Source: Turbatrix aceti (taxonomy: Eukaryota; Nematoda; Chromadorea; Rhabditida; Panagrolaimidae). Taken from it: a stretch of 64,000 bases of DNA. The first letter of the stretch is position 1; every line of letters starts with the position of its first letter. Shown here piece by piece: positions 1-10,368 of this stretch. The notes below the pieces were generated by a model. That model saw only the letters and a program-made list of their open reading frames with translations, ran no database searches and had not been told where the DNA came from. Location: contig OZ017768.1 of NCBI GenBank assembly GCA_963969345.1, positions 6,348,718-6,412,717 on the forward strand, given 5' to 3'. The position numbers were made by a program, and so were the translations under genes.

Positions 1-854
1 CCAGGTTTTTGACTCGCTCGAAGTAGGTCATTTGATTGGTGCTGTTGGTCGCGAAACCCGGCACAAAACTGGGTGGCACGAAGATTCCCGACGTGGAGAG
101 GAGGGTATCCATCGAGGGCAGGCTGACTGCCATCGCCGTCTTTGGCACTCCGACGCGATGCGCAATGGCAAGCGAGCACGGTTCGTAGTGATTCCCGATG
201 ATTAGGTCGAATTTCTCGGCTGTCAACTCGTCGAGGTATTTTTGGTTTTTGACCATCACTGAAAGGTAAAAACTTCGTTCTTTGCAAAGTTAGAACAACA
301 CTGAAAAAATGCCTGTATGTATAACATTTTTACATTTTTGCAAGAATTTCTTACATAAAATGTAAAAATTTTATACTTATATGCACTTTTTTCAGTGTAA
401 CGGTAACGGTAGTTTAGCTTACAATCGCACGCGACTTGGTAGAGCCGTCCGTAGGTTTTCATAAGTCTGTACCATCTCCTGTCGAAAATAGAAGTCATTT
501 CAGTCGCTAGAAGATCTTTTTCGACGTCCAAAAACGCGTTGATCAATGCCGAGTCATTCAGAGCGCTCACGTGGATCTGCTTCATGCCGGAAGGCGGCTG
601 GAGCTTGTTGGCAGCCGGATTGATTGCCGGTCTGATGAGCACGACCTCATGCTTACGTGCGAGTTCGTCCGCCAGGCGGAAGCCAAAAACTAGCTGAAAG
701 ACGGCAATTGAGTGGTTTCTGAAGGTATAATACCCGGCATTCGACGTACCTGGCTGTTGCTGAGGGTGGAGAGGACGACGCCGACCTTGCCGGCGGCTGC
801 GGGCCAGCTGAGGAGCGCGAGCACTAAAAGTACAGCGTTCGGAAACCAAGACAT
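1..854 (-). CDS. UDP-glycosyltransferase, 5' part (runs off the window start)
   Basis: The N-terminal portion of an ER membrane UDP-glycosyltransferase, which conjugates sugar from UDP-sugars to lipophilic acceptors. Exons read 854-750, 693-423 and 258-1, joined in phases 0 and 1 through GT-AG introns of 56 and 164 nt. The ATG at 854 opens a signal peptide (MSWFPNAVLLVLALLSWPAA), followed by KVGVVLSTLSNSQ and FRLADELARKHEVVLIRP, the usual UGT N-terminal strand and helix. The third exon ends in a stretch with PPSFVPGFATNSTNQMTYFERV, broken here as PPSFVPGF and NQMTYFERV, which resembles the PSFVP region of other animal UGTs. The donor-binding C-terminal signature lies beyond base 1. A second UGT sits at 42727-44476, but the two are not a tandem pair. 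The substrate cannot be predicted from this half. Confidence 0.85.
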
Positions 855-1413
855 GCGTAAATCTGTCACTGTGATTTGAGACAAATGCTCGGCGGTTGCA
901 TGTGTCCGACGTTATCTTCGGTCGAGAGTCGTTGTACCGTTATCACTCATGCTCTGCCGGCCGGCGAAGTAAGCTGCTTGGTTGGTTAGTTGGCTCCACG
1001 GGAGTACAGACTATAAAAGTGATAGCTTGCCCGACTGGGGCGACGGGCGATAAAGCAAGGAAAACATGGAGCATGTAGTCGAGATTACAAAATATACATT
1101 TTTATCTGTGATGGCGCGATGTCATCGTTTTTTACACTTGAGGTTTTTTGAGGACACATAAATTACAGGTGAGGTCCCAACCAGGTGTGGCCCCTGTACC
1201 TGTGTATTTAAACAGAAAACGTGCCAATAAATGCAAAAATTATGTACTTTGTATGCACTTTTGGCATTTTGCCATCGGATTACCTCAGTCCGCGGCATGC
1301 AGAACACATTTCACTCCCTTTTGCTACCTGAACTTCAAAAAAACAAATGCACCTTTTTTGTTGCATGAGTGAATGGGAAACAGCTCTGAAACATCAGGGT
1401 CACCTGTGAGAGT

Positions 1414-1440
1414 CCCCGTTTTCGCACTTCGAAAACGGGG
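1414..1440. repeat. Perfect 11-bp inverted repeat with 5-nt loop
   Basis: CCCCGTTTTCG at 1414-1424 is followed by CACTT and then its exact reverse complement at 1430-1440. The stem is strong on both strands. Its role is unknown; it lies 560 bp upstream of the UGT start. Confidence 0.8.
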
Positions 1441-1737
1441 CCTGGTCGGTCGCACGGTCATCGTTGAACACTTTGCCCGGGGCCATCACCTGATGCACGT
1501 TTTTTCATTTGACACGTGGGGACGGACGCTGCTGGCTTGGAGCCGAGCGTGCTCCGCACTGCAAAAAAAAAAACAGTCCGTCCGGTCTGACTTTGTTCAT
1601 GTTCAGATGCTGCGCCTTGTATCATCCCTCTTTCCCCCTCTTCCGACTGACTCATGTTCAAACGAGGACTACATTCATCATTTTTGAAGCATTTTTGAAA
1701 ATAACGTTAACTTTTTAATCGATTGTTCATCGTACAG

Positions 1738-1760
1738 TTAGTTAGTTAGTTAGTTAGTTA
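1738..1760. repeat. (AGTT)n microsatellite
   Basis: About six uninterrupted copies of a 4-bp unit, directly visible, in non-coding DNA. Confidence 0.9.
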
Positions 1761-2526
1761 CGCTGATTGTAGCAGGCAGACAATCTTCGAGATGCTCAGG
1801 AATTTAGGTACTCACCCGGCGGTCCGGGAACGCTAATGACGTGATACCGCTTACTGGGGCGTGTTTCGGGCAGCAAATCTTGATAGTGCTATAGTTTTTG
1901 GGGCCACACCGATGCATTTTTCGTTATCTGTCTGTTTTTTTAGGCCTTTTAGTCCTTAAAAGGCCTCCGGTTCGCTGTTTTCTACCTACAATGTACTTTT
2001 CTTGTCAGTTTATTCGCTGTTCATCATTCCACCCAGTTGCCGATTTTTGTTTCTTTTTGTCACCACAGCCAAAAAAAGAACTAAAAATCGTAATCCAGTC
2101 ATTTTTTTTCTTGTGACTGGCGCTGTTGTCTGGAATGCATCCAACAACTCCTTTGTTGGGGCAAGGTGAGGTATGCCACCGAAATGCATGCAAAACGCGA
2201 TGAGGTGTGGTTGTGGTTTTGAGGTGAGTGCTGAAATCGTTAAAAAAAAAACATACGTGCTACTGAAACAAAATGCGAAGAAACGAGAAAAGTAAAATTT
2301 TTTTTTGCGTTGCCAAAATCGATTTTTTGTTTTCAGTTGTAAAAAATTTATTTCTGGCGCAAAAGTTGCATCGAGGCCTGGCCGGTCCGGACCAGGCGTC
2401 CGTGATCATCTCTGCGCGGTAGCGATTGAATCTGGCTCGGTTGGATGGAATCAAGTACGATCATCTCATCGGCGATAGCGATAGGAGCGCGTCGTCCCTG
2501 CATGCGCGAGGACAACACGCGCGGCA

Positions 2527-2560
2527 ATCGAGCGAGCGAGCGGGCGAGCGGGCGAGCAGA
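2527..2560. repeat. GAGC/GGGC short tandem repeat
   Basis: A run of GAGCGAGCGAGCGGGCGAGC type, with a degenerate 4-bp period in a GC-rich stretch. Confidence 0.75.
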
Positions 2561-3890
2561 GGCCCTGCCCTGCCCTGCGCACTTCCACCAATACCGCCGG
2601 GTTCTGCTCCTTCCTTTCTTCCTTCCTTCCTTCGGGTTGATAGAGTAGGATAGGGAGCTCCTATAGTCTCTTGCACATCACCCACAACAGCCCACAGCCA
2701 GCCACCAGAGATAGGAGCGGTGGGCGACCGGCGGCTGCGGCGGCGGGGCGATTAATCTGGCCGGCCGGCTGCTGCTGCTGCTGGCCGCTGACGCCACAAA
2801 CTGCGCCGCCGCTGCGGACATCATCATGTCTGCAGCGCCAACTGGTATAAACTGCGCTGTCCGACACGCGTTGGTCGTCGTCTTTGTCGTCGTTGGTCCA
2901 CAACAAACCGTGATTTTCTATCTGGTTTTTGGCCGTTTGCCCGGAGCTCCCGGGCCCCGGGCACAAGCTCGTTTTTGAGCACCTCGTTTTTCGCTTCCTG
3001 CCGTCATGTATCGCGATTTGTATGTTTGTTTGTTTGTTCGTTCGCGCAAACGAGCGGTCTTTGCCTTTATTTACGCGGCTCGATGTCCTGTTTGGGAAGG
3101 TCCGGCCGAGGTGGGTGGTTAATCCCGTTACCTTCAGTCAACCGGAATAAATCCAGGATATTATATCCACCGAGTGATTGACAGGCGCGTAAATGAGGCG
3201 GACACCACCTGCAAAGTAGGCGTGAGGTTTCTGGCCGCTCTGTAATAACCCTTCCCTTTTCCGTTTCCCATTTCTTGACCGTTCTCCTGCGCAGGAGGCA
3301 GGAAGCAGTCCCTTCCTTCCTCGTTGCAGCCGGTGAACGATCTCTCCTCTCTTCCTTCGTAGGGTGGATTTTTAAAGTCAGCAGCTCCCGCGACTTTTTT
3401 TTTAAAAAAGGGCGCGGAATACCTTCAGAGGATCTTGGGGTGCGAATTTGTGTCTGCCGAGCCGAGCTTTTTTTCGAGACATTTTGAGACGAAAAAATGC
3501 GTTTACATAGTTTTATTTTTTTATTTTTTAGCAGTTTTTATACGTTTAAAAAAATGAAAAAAAAAATATTAGCATGAATGCAGTCAATTGAAAAGTTCGA
3601 TTTCAGACGATAGAAAATTCGATTCGTTTTGCTGCACTTTTTTTCTTGTGTTTGTGGATATTTCATTTGTCGCGTCTTTTCTGGATTCATTTGGAACTTT
3701 AGCGTTTATTTTGTATTGTGAGTCATCTACGTGGAGTACAATTTATTCATCGCATTCATATTTTTGTACTTTTGTTCGTTTTTATAAAAAAAAACTCTCG
3801 CGAGATTGTTCGTTGAAACCCGCATCTTCGACAGGTGTAATGTGATTCCCGATCGTTCGTCCACCCCTTTCACCTGTCCATTTTTTTCAG

Positions 3891-4961
3891 ATGAGCTTGT
3901 GGGATGAGAACTTCTGGCTGCCAAAGGCGGTGTCGTGGAACGACCTCGAGTCGAACAGCACATTCCACTACCCAAAAGCCTCCGAACTACAGTACACGAT
4001 CCTTGCAGGCCTCATCCTGACGGTGCTCCGGCTGGCATTCGAGTGCCTCGTCTTCTTGCCCATCGGCATTGTCTTCGGCTGGGTGGACACGTCGAAGGAA
4101 TCCACGCTCACGCGCATCGGCCAACACCTCAGAAACAACAAGACAAAGTTCAAGCGGGTCGCTGAGACTGCCTGGCGCTTTCTGTACTACACGATCGCGT
4201 TTTTTGTGGGCTATTTTGTGCTCCGGGATGAACCCCAGCTTCAGAACGTCGACGAGTGCTGGAGGGACTGGCCTCACCAGCACGTCGGCGAACACGTCTG
4301 GTGGTACTATACCATCGAGACTGGATTTTACTGGTCATTGCTCTTCACGTGGGTTTTTTTGGGTTTTTTTTGGATTTTTGAAGGCATATTTTATTGTAGA
4401 ACGTTCTTCTTTGACGTCAAGAGGTCCGACTTCTGGCAGATGACCGTGCATCACCTTATCACGATTCTTCTGCTCGGCATCAGCTTCTCAATCAATTTTG
4501 TCCGCGTTGGAACGCTTATCTTGTTCAGCCACGACGCTGGGGATATTCTCATGTGAGTTTTTCTGGTTTCTGGAGTACTGAACTCACCTGACCACCATTT
4601 CAGCGAGCTCGGCAAACTCTTCCGGTACGCAAACTGGGAAAAGATGACAGCCGCGACGTACGTCGTCTTCATGGTCATCTGGATCGCTACGAGACTCATC
4701 TACTACCCGTTCTGGGTGATCTACTCGGTGCTCTTCACGGCCCCAGGCATGATCCAGGATGACTACCGGTGGGAGCACCTCACGCAGAGGCCCATCGTAC
4801 CCCGAATCCTCGTCTTCATGCTGGTCGCTCTCGTCGCGCTCCACGTCTTCTGGACTTACGTGCTGATTATGATCGCTGTCAAATCCACGACTGTGGGCAA
4901 GATTGACGATATCCGCGAAGACAGCGACGAAGAAGAAGTCGATCGGAAGAAGGCCGACTGA
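3891..4961 (+). CDS. Ceramide synthase (LAG1/TLC family)
   Basis: ER multi-pass acyltransferase joining acyl-CoA to sphingoid bases; the family includes nematode HYL proteins. Exons 3891-4348, 4400-4552 and 4604-4961 give 322 aa, with two introns of 51 nt each. The Lag1 motif is clear: DFWQMTVHHLITILL, then RVGTLILFSHDAGDI, with the paired active-site histidines. Hydrophobic segments before and after it fit six or more TM helices, and the C-terminus is acidic (EDSDEEEVDRKKAD), as in many ceramide synthases. The first intron is in frame and stop-free, so the unspliced frame reads through; removing it restores FYWSLLFTTFFFDVKR, which matches the family. The ATG lies immediately after a TTTTTTTCAG acceptor, compatible with trans-splicing or a 5'UTR intron. 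It converges on VPS33B. Confidence 0.92.
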
Positions 4962-5647
4962 TTCCGCCGCTTTCACCCCTCTAGCCCGCCCGATTTGCCG
5001 GAGTTTCTCCTCTCCACCCCCTTCTCATTCTTGCCATGCAAGTCTTTTCACGATTTTTATGCTGTTAACGTGGAAAGGCACTTCAGAGTTTATCGCCCAA
5101 CTAAAGTAAATTTGCTCGACGGTTGGCGACATGAATGGACTTGGATCGTTTTTTTTTGGTCGGTGTTTGACTTTTTTAGCAGTCGAAAGCGAGTTTTCGA
5201 GCTGGTCGAAAAATTTGGAATCGAGTAACCTCAAATTTTGAAAAATGAAGCTTTTTTTATCAAAAATGTTGCATTTTTGAACATTTTTTTTTAGCATTTT
5301 TGAACCCTTATTAGCGATTTCGCGACGATAATTTTTTTTCCGATTCAAAAAAAAAATTTAAAAATCGCGAATTTCTAGTCAAGCGGCTCGAAATTTTAGA
5401 TTTTTTTATTTAGAAAATTTTGGCTTGCTCAGCAACTCTGATTATCTTCTCAGTCCCTCATTGCATCAGCTTCCAATAATAGCGCGCCCAAAGATCGATC
5501 TCCCTGACCCCGCGTGTTTTATTACCTCTCAAACGGCCATAAAACGACCCCTAGCGATCAAAAGCCACTTTTTTGTACAATTAATTTTTTTGCACACCTG
5601 ATAACGTCGACCCCGATGATTATCTTAGCACGCATGAACCCGATCAG
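4962..5647. other. Convergent intergenic spacer
   Basis: 3' regions of ceramide synthase (+) and VPS33B (-). AT-rich with A and T runs after about 5220. No gene seen. Confidence 0.6.
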
Positions 5648-7943
5648 TCAAAAAAGAACTTGGACGAAACTCTTGAGATAGTCCTGCCGATGGATGACGT
5701 GACTGGCCACCATGATGATCCGGAAGTTTCTGTCCTGCGCGAACTGCCTCAGCGCTGCGACTTCCGCAAAAGTGACACCGCCGATGAACGCCACGAGAAG
5801 CGCCTTCCGAATCCGGTTGTCTGGCTTTGGAGGATTCTTCGGGGGCACGGAAAAGAATGGGGTGTCCTCGGCGAAGGCTTTGCCCAGCTTGGTAGCTGGC
5901 CAGCCTTCTGAAGTCGTCAGAGATAAAAGCTGACAGATCACCGGCGTGTACGCGTTGCCAAAGACGTAGGCGGGCTTTGAAGCGGCTTTGGCGTCTCCGG
6001 ATTCGTTTTCCGCGAGTTGAAGGACCTTGGATACGGTAGCAAAGGTGGACGTCCGGGAAGGAGGAGTGACGAGGGCTGTGGGGCCTTCCCGGGGGCTGGC
6101 GATGGATGCCTGTCTCTTAAAAGGCAGCTTAGGCGTCGAATGTGCCTTCTCGACGAGCAGACCGGCGGTCTGGAGGTAGTGGAAGACAGGTATAAAGTCA
6201 TAGCCACTGGCCTGGAGGAACAAACGCCGGAAAAGAGCAAAGTGCCTGGTCGGGATGCCATCGTCGGTCACAGACCACAGACAAGCGAGCTGCAGCACCT
6301 GCCACGGGTCCTGTTGCCTGCAGATGGACTCTTCAAGGTGAGCCATCACGGCGTCCGGATCGTGGTCCCGGCGGACGATGGCGTGCTCCAGGGCAAAACG
6401 CTCACCTGCGCCGCGGTTCGTCTCCAGGATGACTTCGCACGCGCAGATGTGGAGCTCGAGCAGTTTATGCTCCTGTTTCAGGCTGCGTAGTTTGTTTGAG
6501 ACAAAGTCTTTCACCTCGTCCACCCGGTTCATCGCTGAAGAGGAAAATATGAACGGGAAAATGACGGGAACCAGGGTTCGGCGAACGTTCGCGATCGTTT
6601 GTGTTTGTTCGCAAACGGATTTATCTTATTTTTTTTGTTCGCGAATAAAGTAAAATTTTTTGAACGGATAAAACGAATAAAAATTGAGGTAAAAGTGTCA
6701 AAATTGATGTTATTTGACGAAAAAATGGCAAAAAAATATTTATCAAATTCAGCCAGGAAAAATTTTCAAAAGTGATAATGAACTGTTATCAAAAATGAGA
6801 AAACACGGGCTACACAATTTTTTTGTTTTTTTTACTCGGGGATACAAAATTTCGCACAATCGATAAAAAAATCTGTTCAATGTTCGTTCGCGAACAGAAT
6901 CAAAAATGCTCGTGTTCGTTCGTAAAGAAAAAAACGGCTGTTCAACCCTCCCTGCCGGGAACTCACCTGCCGCGCGGTCAAAGCTCTCCTGCAGGGTCTT
7001 CGCCTTGGCAGACAAAAACGGGAACACCGCGGAAATGTACCTGTTCCGGACCGTAGAAAAAATCACGTCTGAGTTGTTGAGCGCGATAACCCGGCGCGAG
7101 TTGGACTTTTGCTTGAGTTTTGTTTCGACGGCATCGCCGAACGAGATTTTCCCGCACGAGTAGGAAAATACGTCGTTCAAAAGGCTCTCGTACGTCAGCC
7201 CGGTCAGAAAACACGAAGCAACGTCCACTTTTCGGTCAAAGAGAAAAAGGTGAGAAATAGGCTGATCGGCGGTGGCGGGGGGCTCTCCGAAGTCCGCGGC
7301 GATGGACTGCATGGCCCGGTAGCAGGCGTCTGCGTCCTTGCCGAGACCGAAGCACGTAGGGATGCTGCCGTAGAGGGACTGCAGCTGCCAGAGGCATTTG
7401 GCCATCGCCTGGAGATTCTAGCGGTCAGCAAAGCTCTCGGAAGACAGTAAAACCGACCTGGATATCTGTTCGACTCGATCGAGGAACGTCCTGGGGCAAC
7501 TCGAGTGAAAAAAGATCGGATTCCAACGGGATAAACGATAAATTCAACTCAAAACACTCCACAAGTCCACTCACACCGTGGCGCTCCAACTCGAGTCCAC
7601 AGACGTTGGTCATGCGATCGACGAAGACGGCAGCGTACTTCGCGCCGTGCGGATCGGCACGAACGAGCTCGCAGACCTTGCGGACTGCCTTGATCGACGG
7701 CCGAACGAGGAATACCCGGTTTCCCGCGTCGGGCGACCAGACGACGCCGCCGTCGAAGGCGAGTTGATGGACACGCGTGCAGCCGTGCTCCTGGAGCAGT
7801 GACATGCGTGCCACCTTGTCGAGTGGCCGCATCAGGGACTGCTCGACGACGACCTCCTTCGCACCCGCGATCGACTCCAGCACGTGCACCAGCTCACGCC
7901 GCGTCAGCTGGGTGACCATAGCAAAGTCGTCGAACTCTTCCAT
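5648..7943 (-). CDS. vps33b: VPS33B, Sec1/Munc18-family vesicle fusion protein
   Basis: SM protein that binds SNAREs and, with VIPAS39, forms the CHEVI complex in endosome-lysosome trafficking. Exons 7943-7458, 7417-6967 and 6534-5648 give 607 aa, close to the roughly 617 aa of animal VPS33B. Recognisable blocks in order are RPLDKVARMSLLQEHG near the start, LFLFDRKVDVASCFLTGLTY in the middle (the conserved DRxVD element), LRSLKQEHKLLELHICACE and, near the C-terminus, AYVFGNAYTP plus FIGGVTFAEVAALR. These match VPS33B rather than VPS33A or VPS45. The first intron's acceptor is ambiguous: 7418 gives a 40-nt intron and 7409 a 49-nt intron, both in frame. The second intron (6966-6535) carries a dispersed repeat. 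Start: ATG at 7943. Confidence 0.93.
6565..6947 (-). repeat. Dispersed intronic repeat, copy A (GTTCGCGAAC family)
   Basis: Fills most of VPS33B intron 2. On the minus strand it contains GTTCGCGAACGAACATTGAA followed by a T run and ATCGATTGTGCGAAATTTTG, and ends in GCGAACGTTCG.CGAACCCTGG. Its outer ends, AGGGTTGAACAG and AGGGTTCGGCGAAC read inward, may be short imperfect terminal inverted repeats. It shares these blocks with introns of sulfite oxidase and DUSP12. No coding capacity. Confidence 0.75.
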
Positions 7944-8990
7944 GGCAGCAAATGGATCTCACGAGAGGGTGAAAGTTGGTGACTTGCGTGGACGTTGCGC
8001 GATATTGAGCACTTGGCGTTCTGTCCTCAATAATTGAATTTTTTTGCCTCGATTTGGATTTTGAAGTTTTTCTGGGATTTTGTAAAATTTCTTGGGGATT
8101 TTTAAATTTAATATGTTGGTTCATCGTTAAATGTCGTTAATTACCTTGCTTGTGTTATAGTTTTAAATTTGAACCCTTGGTTTTACGATTTTTTTTGTAA
8201 TTTTTAACTCCCGCGATATTTTTGTCAGAAGGGCTAGAAAACCTTGGGTGCCTATAAAATAACAATTTTTTGATAACGATGGTAACTTCCTTTTCGATTT
8301 ACGATTTATGCTAACAAATTGTAAGTTTATGAAAAAAAGTTGAAAAACCGGTTTTCAGCGCAACTTTTTTTGTTTGCCCCCCGAAAAATTTTTTCAACTT
8401 CAAAGTTTCGCAGTTGCTCTAAAATTTTTGCCCGCACCATAAATCCAATGCTTTATCGAAAAAAATTTAAATTACAAGATTGCTATCAAAGTTTTTGAAT
8501 CTTCAGTGATATCAGAAAATTGCGCGTTCTTGGTCGTTCTGTGAGCGAGTTCTTGTGTCATGTGACTCATTGAGTCGTAGGCTGTCTGCGCCAGCCTGCA
8601 TGCGCTGCACGTGCTCGTGCACCCGTTTTTCCTGCCAGTCTGCTTTCTGTTTGGTGTTTTGTGAAGCCCCTATGGCGGCTGTTTTGCACTCTGTGATCTG
8701 CGACGCCTGCTACCGGTCTGATCTCAACAAATCAATTTTTGAAAAACGCTATACTCTGATCTGTTAGCCGCCACCAAGCGCGTGTATTGTTCAGGTAAAC
8801 ACGGAAGAAAGGGAGCAGGCTGGCTTATTTTCATCAGTCACTCGTCCCGGTTATCGCTCTTTGGACGCAGTCGTCGCGGAGCGTGCGGTGCACCCCCCTT
8901 CCAAAGTATACTTATTTAACTTCGTCGTGACCGATGTCTACCCCCCATCACCAGACGACATTCAGTTTTGGTAGTTGTTATTTTTAAAAC
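7944..8990. other. Divergent intergenic region VPS33B / methyltransferase
   Basis: About 1 kb, AT-rich from 8030 to 8530 with an imperfect palindrome around 8330-8375 centred on AACCGGTT. A TATTTAA element near 8910 and TTCAGTT near 8960 could be core promoter elements of the methyltransferase gene, but this is weak. No gene seen. Confidence 0.45.
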
Positions 8991-10206
8991 ATGGCTGATC
9001 TTTTGCGGCAGAAAATCATGGTAAGTATATCCATGGATATCCGAGATTTAGAGCGAGTTTCACATTTTTCAGGCCGCGGCCCAGCAAGCCAACGTTACTC
9101 TCTGCGTCGCTCTGGCCGATCATTTGGGTGTGTTCAAAGCACTCTCGGCCACGGGATGCGAAAAATTTCCTGCCAACTTCCGGTCAGTAGCCGCTATGGC
9201 GAGACTGAAACCCAGATACACGAAGGAGCTGCTCTCAGCTTTGGCCTGCGGGGAAATCATCCAAGTCGCTCCGGACGGTGAACATTATTACATCCCTACC
9301 GAAGCACAGTCTCTGTTCAACGGCAAGCAGAGGGATAAGTGCCTCACCGTGTCTTCGGTGTTGCCGATGCACGCCAGCGTGTTTCCCCAGATTGCTGACG
9401 TTTTTAAAAACGACGGCCCACTCGGCATGGATTACACCGCTTACAACCGGTTCTACGACGCCATGGATGAGTTCAATGTAGCACTCCACAAAAAACACCT
9501 GGTGCCTGATCTGATTCCTCTTGCCGGAGTGGAAACTGTTCTCAAGCGAGGCTGCCGGTTTCTCGACGTCGGGTGCGGAGGCGGATTCCATGTCTGCGAG
9601 TTGGCGGCCGCTTTTCCCAGATCCCAATTTACTGGTATTGACCTTATTCCTTCTGCAATCAAGATGGCAAACGAGCGAAAAGACTCTCTTGGTCTTAAAA
9701 ACGTCGAGTTCATCGAAGCCAATGCAAAATCGTTGAATTCTTCGTGGTCAAACTCGTTTGACGTCGTATCCATTTTTGATGCCTGCCACGATCAATGCCG
9801 ACCGGATTTGGCGTTGAAAGAAATTCACCGTGTGCTAGCGCCTGGTGGCACTTTCTTCATGATTGAGATCGATGGCACTAGCAATGTTTATACTGATATC
9901 CAAAATTACGGTTCCGCTGTTACGTTCTTCTATACGAGCAGCGTCATGCATTGTCTTCCAGTCGGCTCTAACTCTCCCGGTAAGACCAACCATTGCGATA
10001 TCTTTCAATGAAGTTTCTCCGTTTCAGACGCTCTCGGACTTGGCACGATGATGGGCGTGCCGAAGGGTACACAACTACTCAGGGAAGCCGGATTTAACAA
10101 AATCCGTGTCGAAGACTTGCCTTTCTTTGAATTCAATGTTCTTTACGCCGCCAGAAAAGACGGTCGATCCAGGAAACAACTTTCTTGCCGTTTGAATTTT
10201 TCCTGA
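8991..10206 (+). CDS. SAM-dependent methyltransferase
   Basis: A class I methyltransferase of the type with an N-terminal winged-helix-like module. Exons 8991-9020, 9073-9979 and 10028-10206 give 371 aa in phases 0 and 1. The N-terminal 100 residues (ADHLGVFKALS, ARLKPRYTKELLSALACGEI) look like the helix-turn-helix part seen in Rv2258c-like and nematode multi-copy methyltransferases. Motif I is RFLDVGCGGGFHVCELA, motif II contains FTGIDLIPSAIKMA, and the post-I and IV regions carry FDVVSIFDACHDQ and RVLAPGGTFFMIEIDG. The C-terminus (FFEFNVLYAARKD) closes the fold. The acceptor molecule is unknown. The gene is convergent with the SLC46-type transporter, with only 162 bp between stop codons. 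Confidence 0.88.
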
Positions 10207-10368
10207 AGTCATTACATTTGTAAATATCATACAAGTTTATTAACGCGTTCGGCGTAACTAAAGAAGGCTTATGCACAATAACGTTTGAAACGTTCTAATG
10301 GGACTCTGAGTAGCAAATGGGACTCGAGACTTTGGTTTGTGAGATCGACGGCGTCTCGGTCCGTGTTC

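Larger units (their letters stand above)
855..3890. other. 3-kb intergenic region between UGT and ceramide synthase
   Basis: No convincing coding exon was found on either strand; the open frames here are low-complexity or lack relatives I recognise. It holds two GATA-type sites near the UGT start (about 912-917 and 940-945), a perfect hairpin at 1414-1440, an (AGTT)n tract near 1738-1760, a GAGC/GGGC repeat around 2527-2560 and a TTCC tract near 2610-2636. It presumably contains the UGT promoter and the ceramide synthase 5' region. Confidence 0.5.

Noticed and set aside
2661..2966. Open frame with QQQQQPAG and AAAAAG runs upstream of ceramide synthase
   Set aside because: Driven by a short CTG/CGG repeat; no conserved sequence around it.
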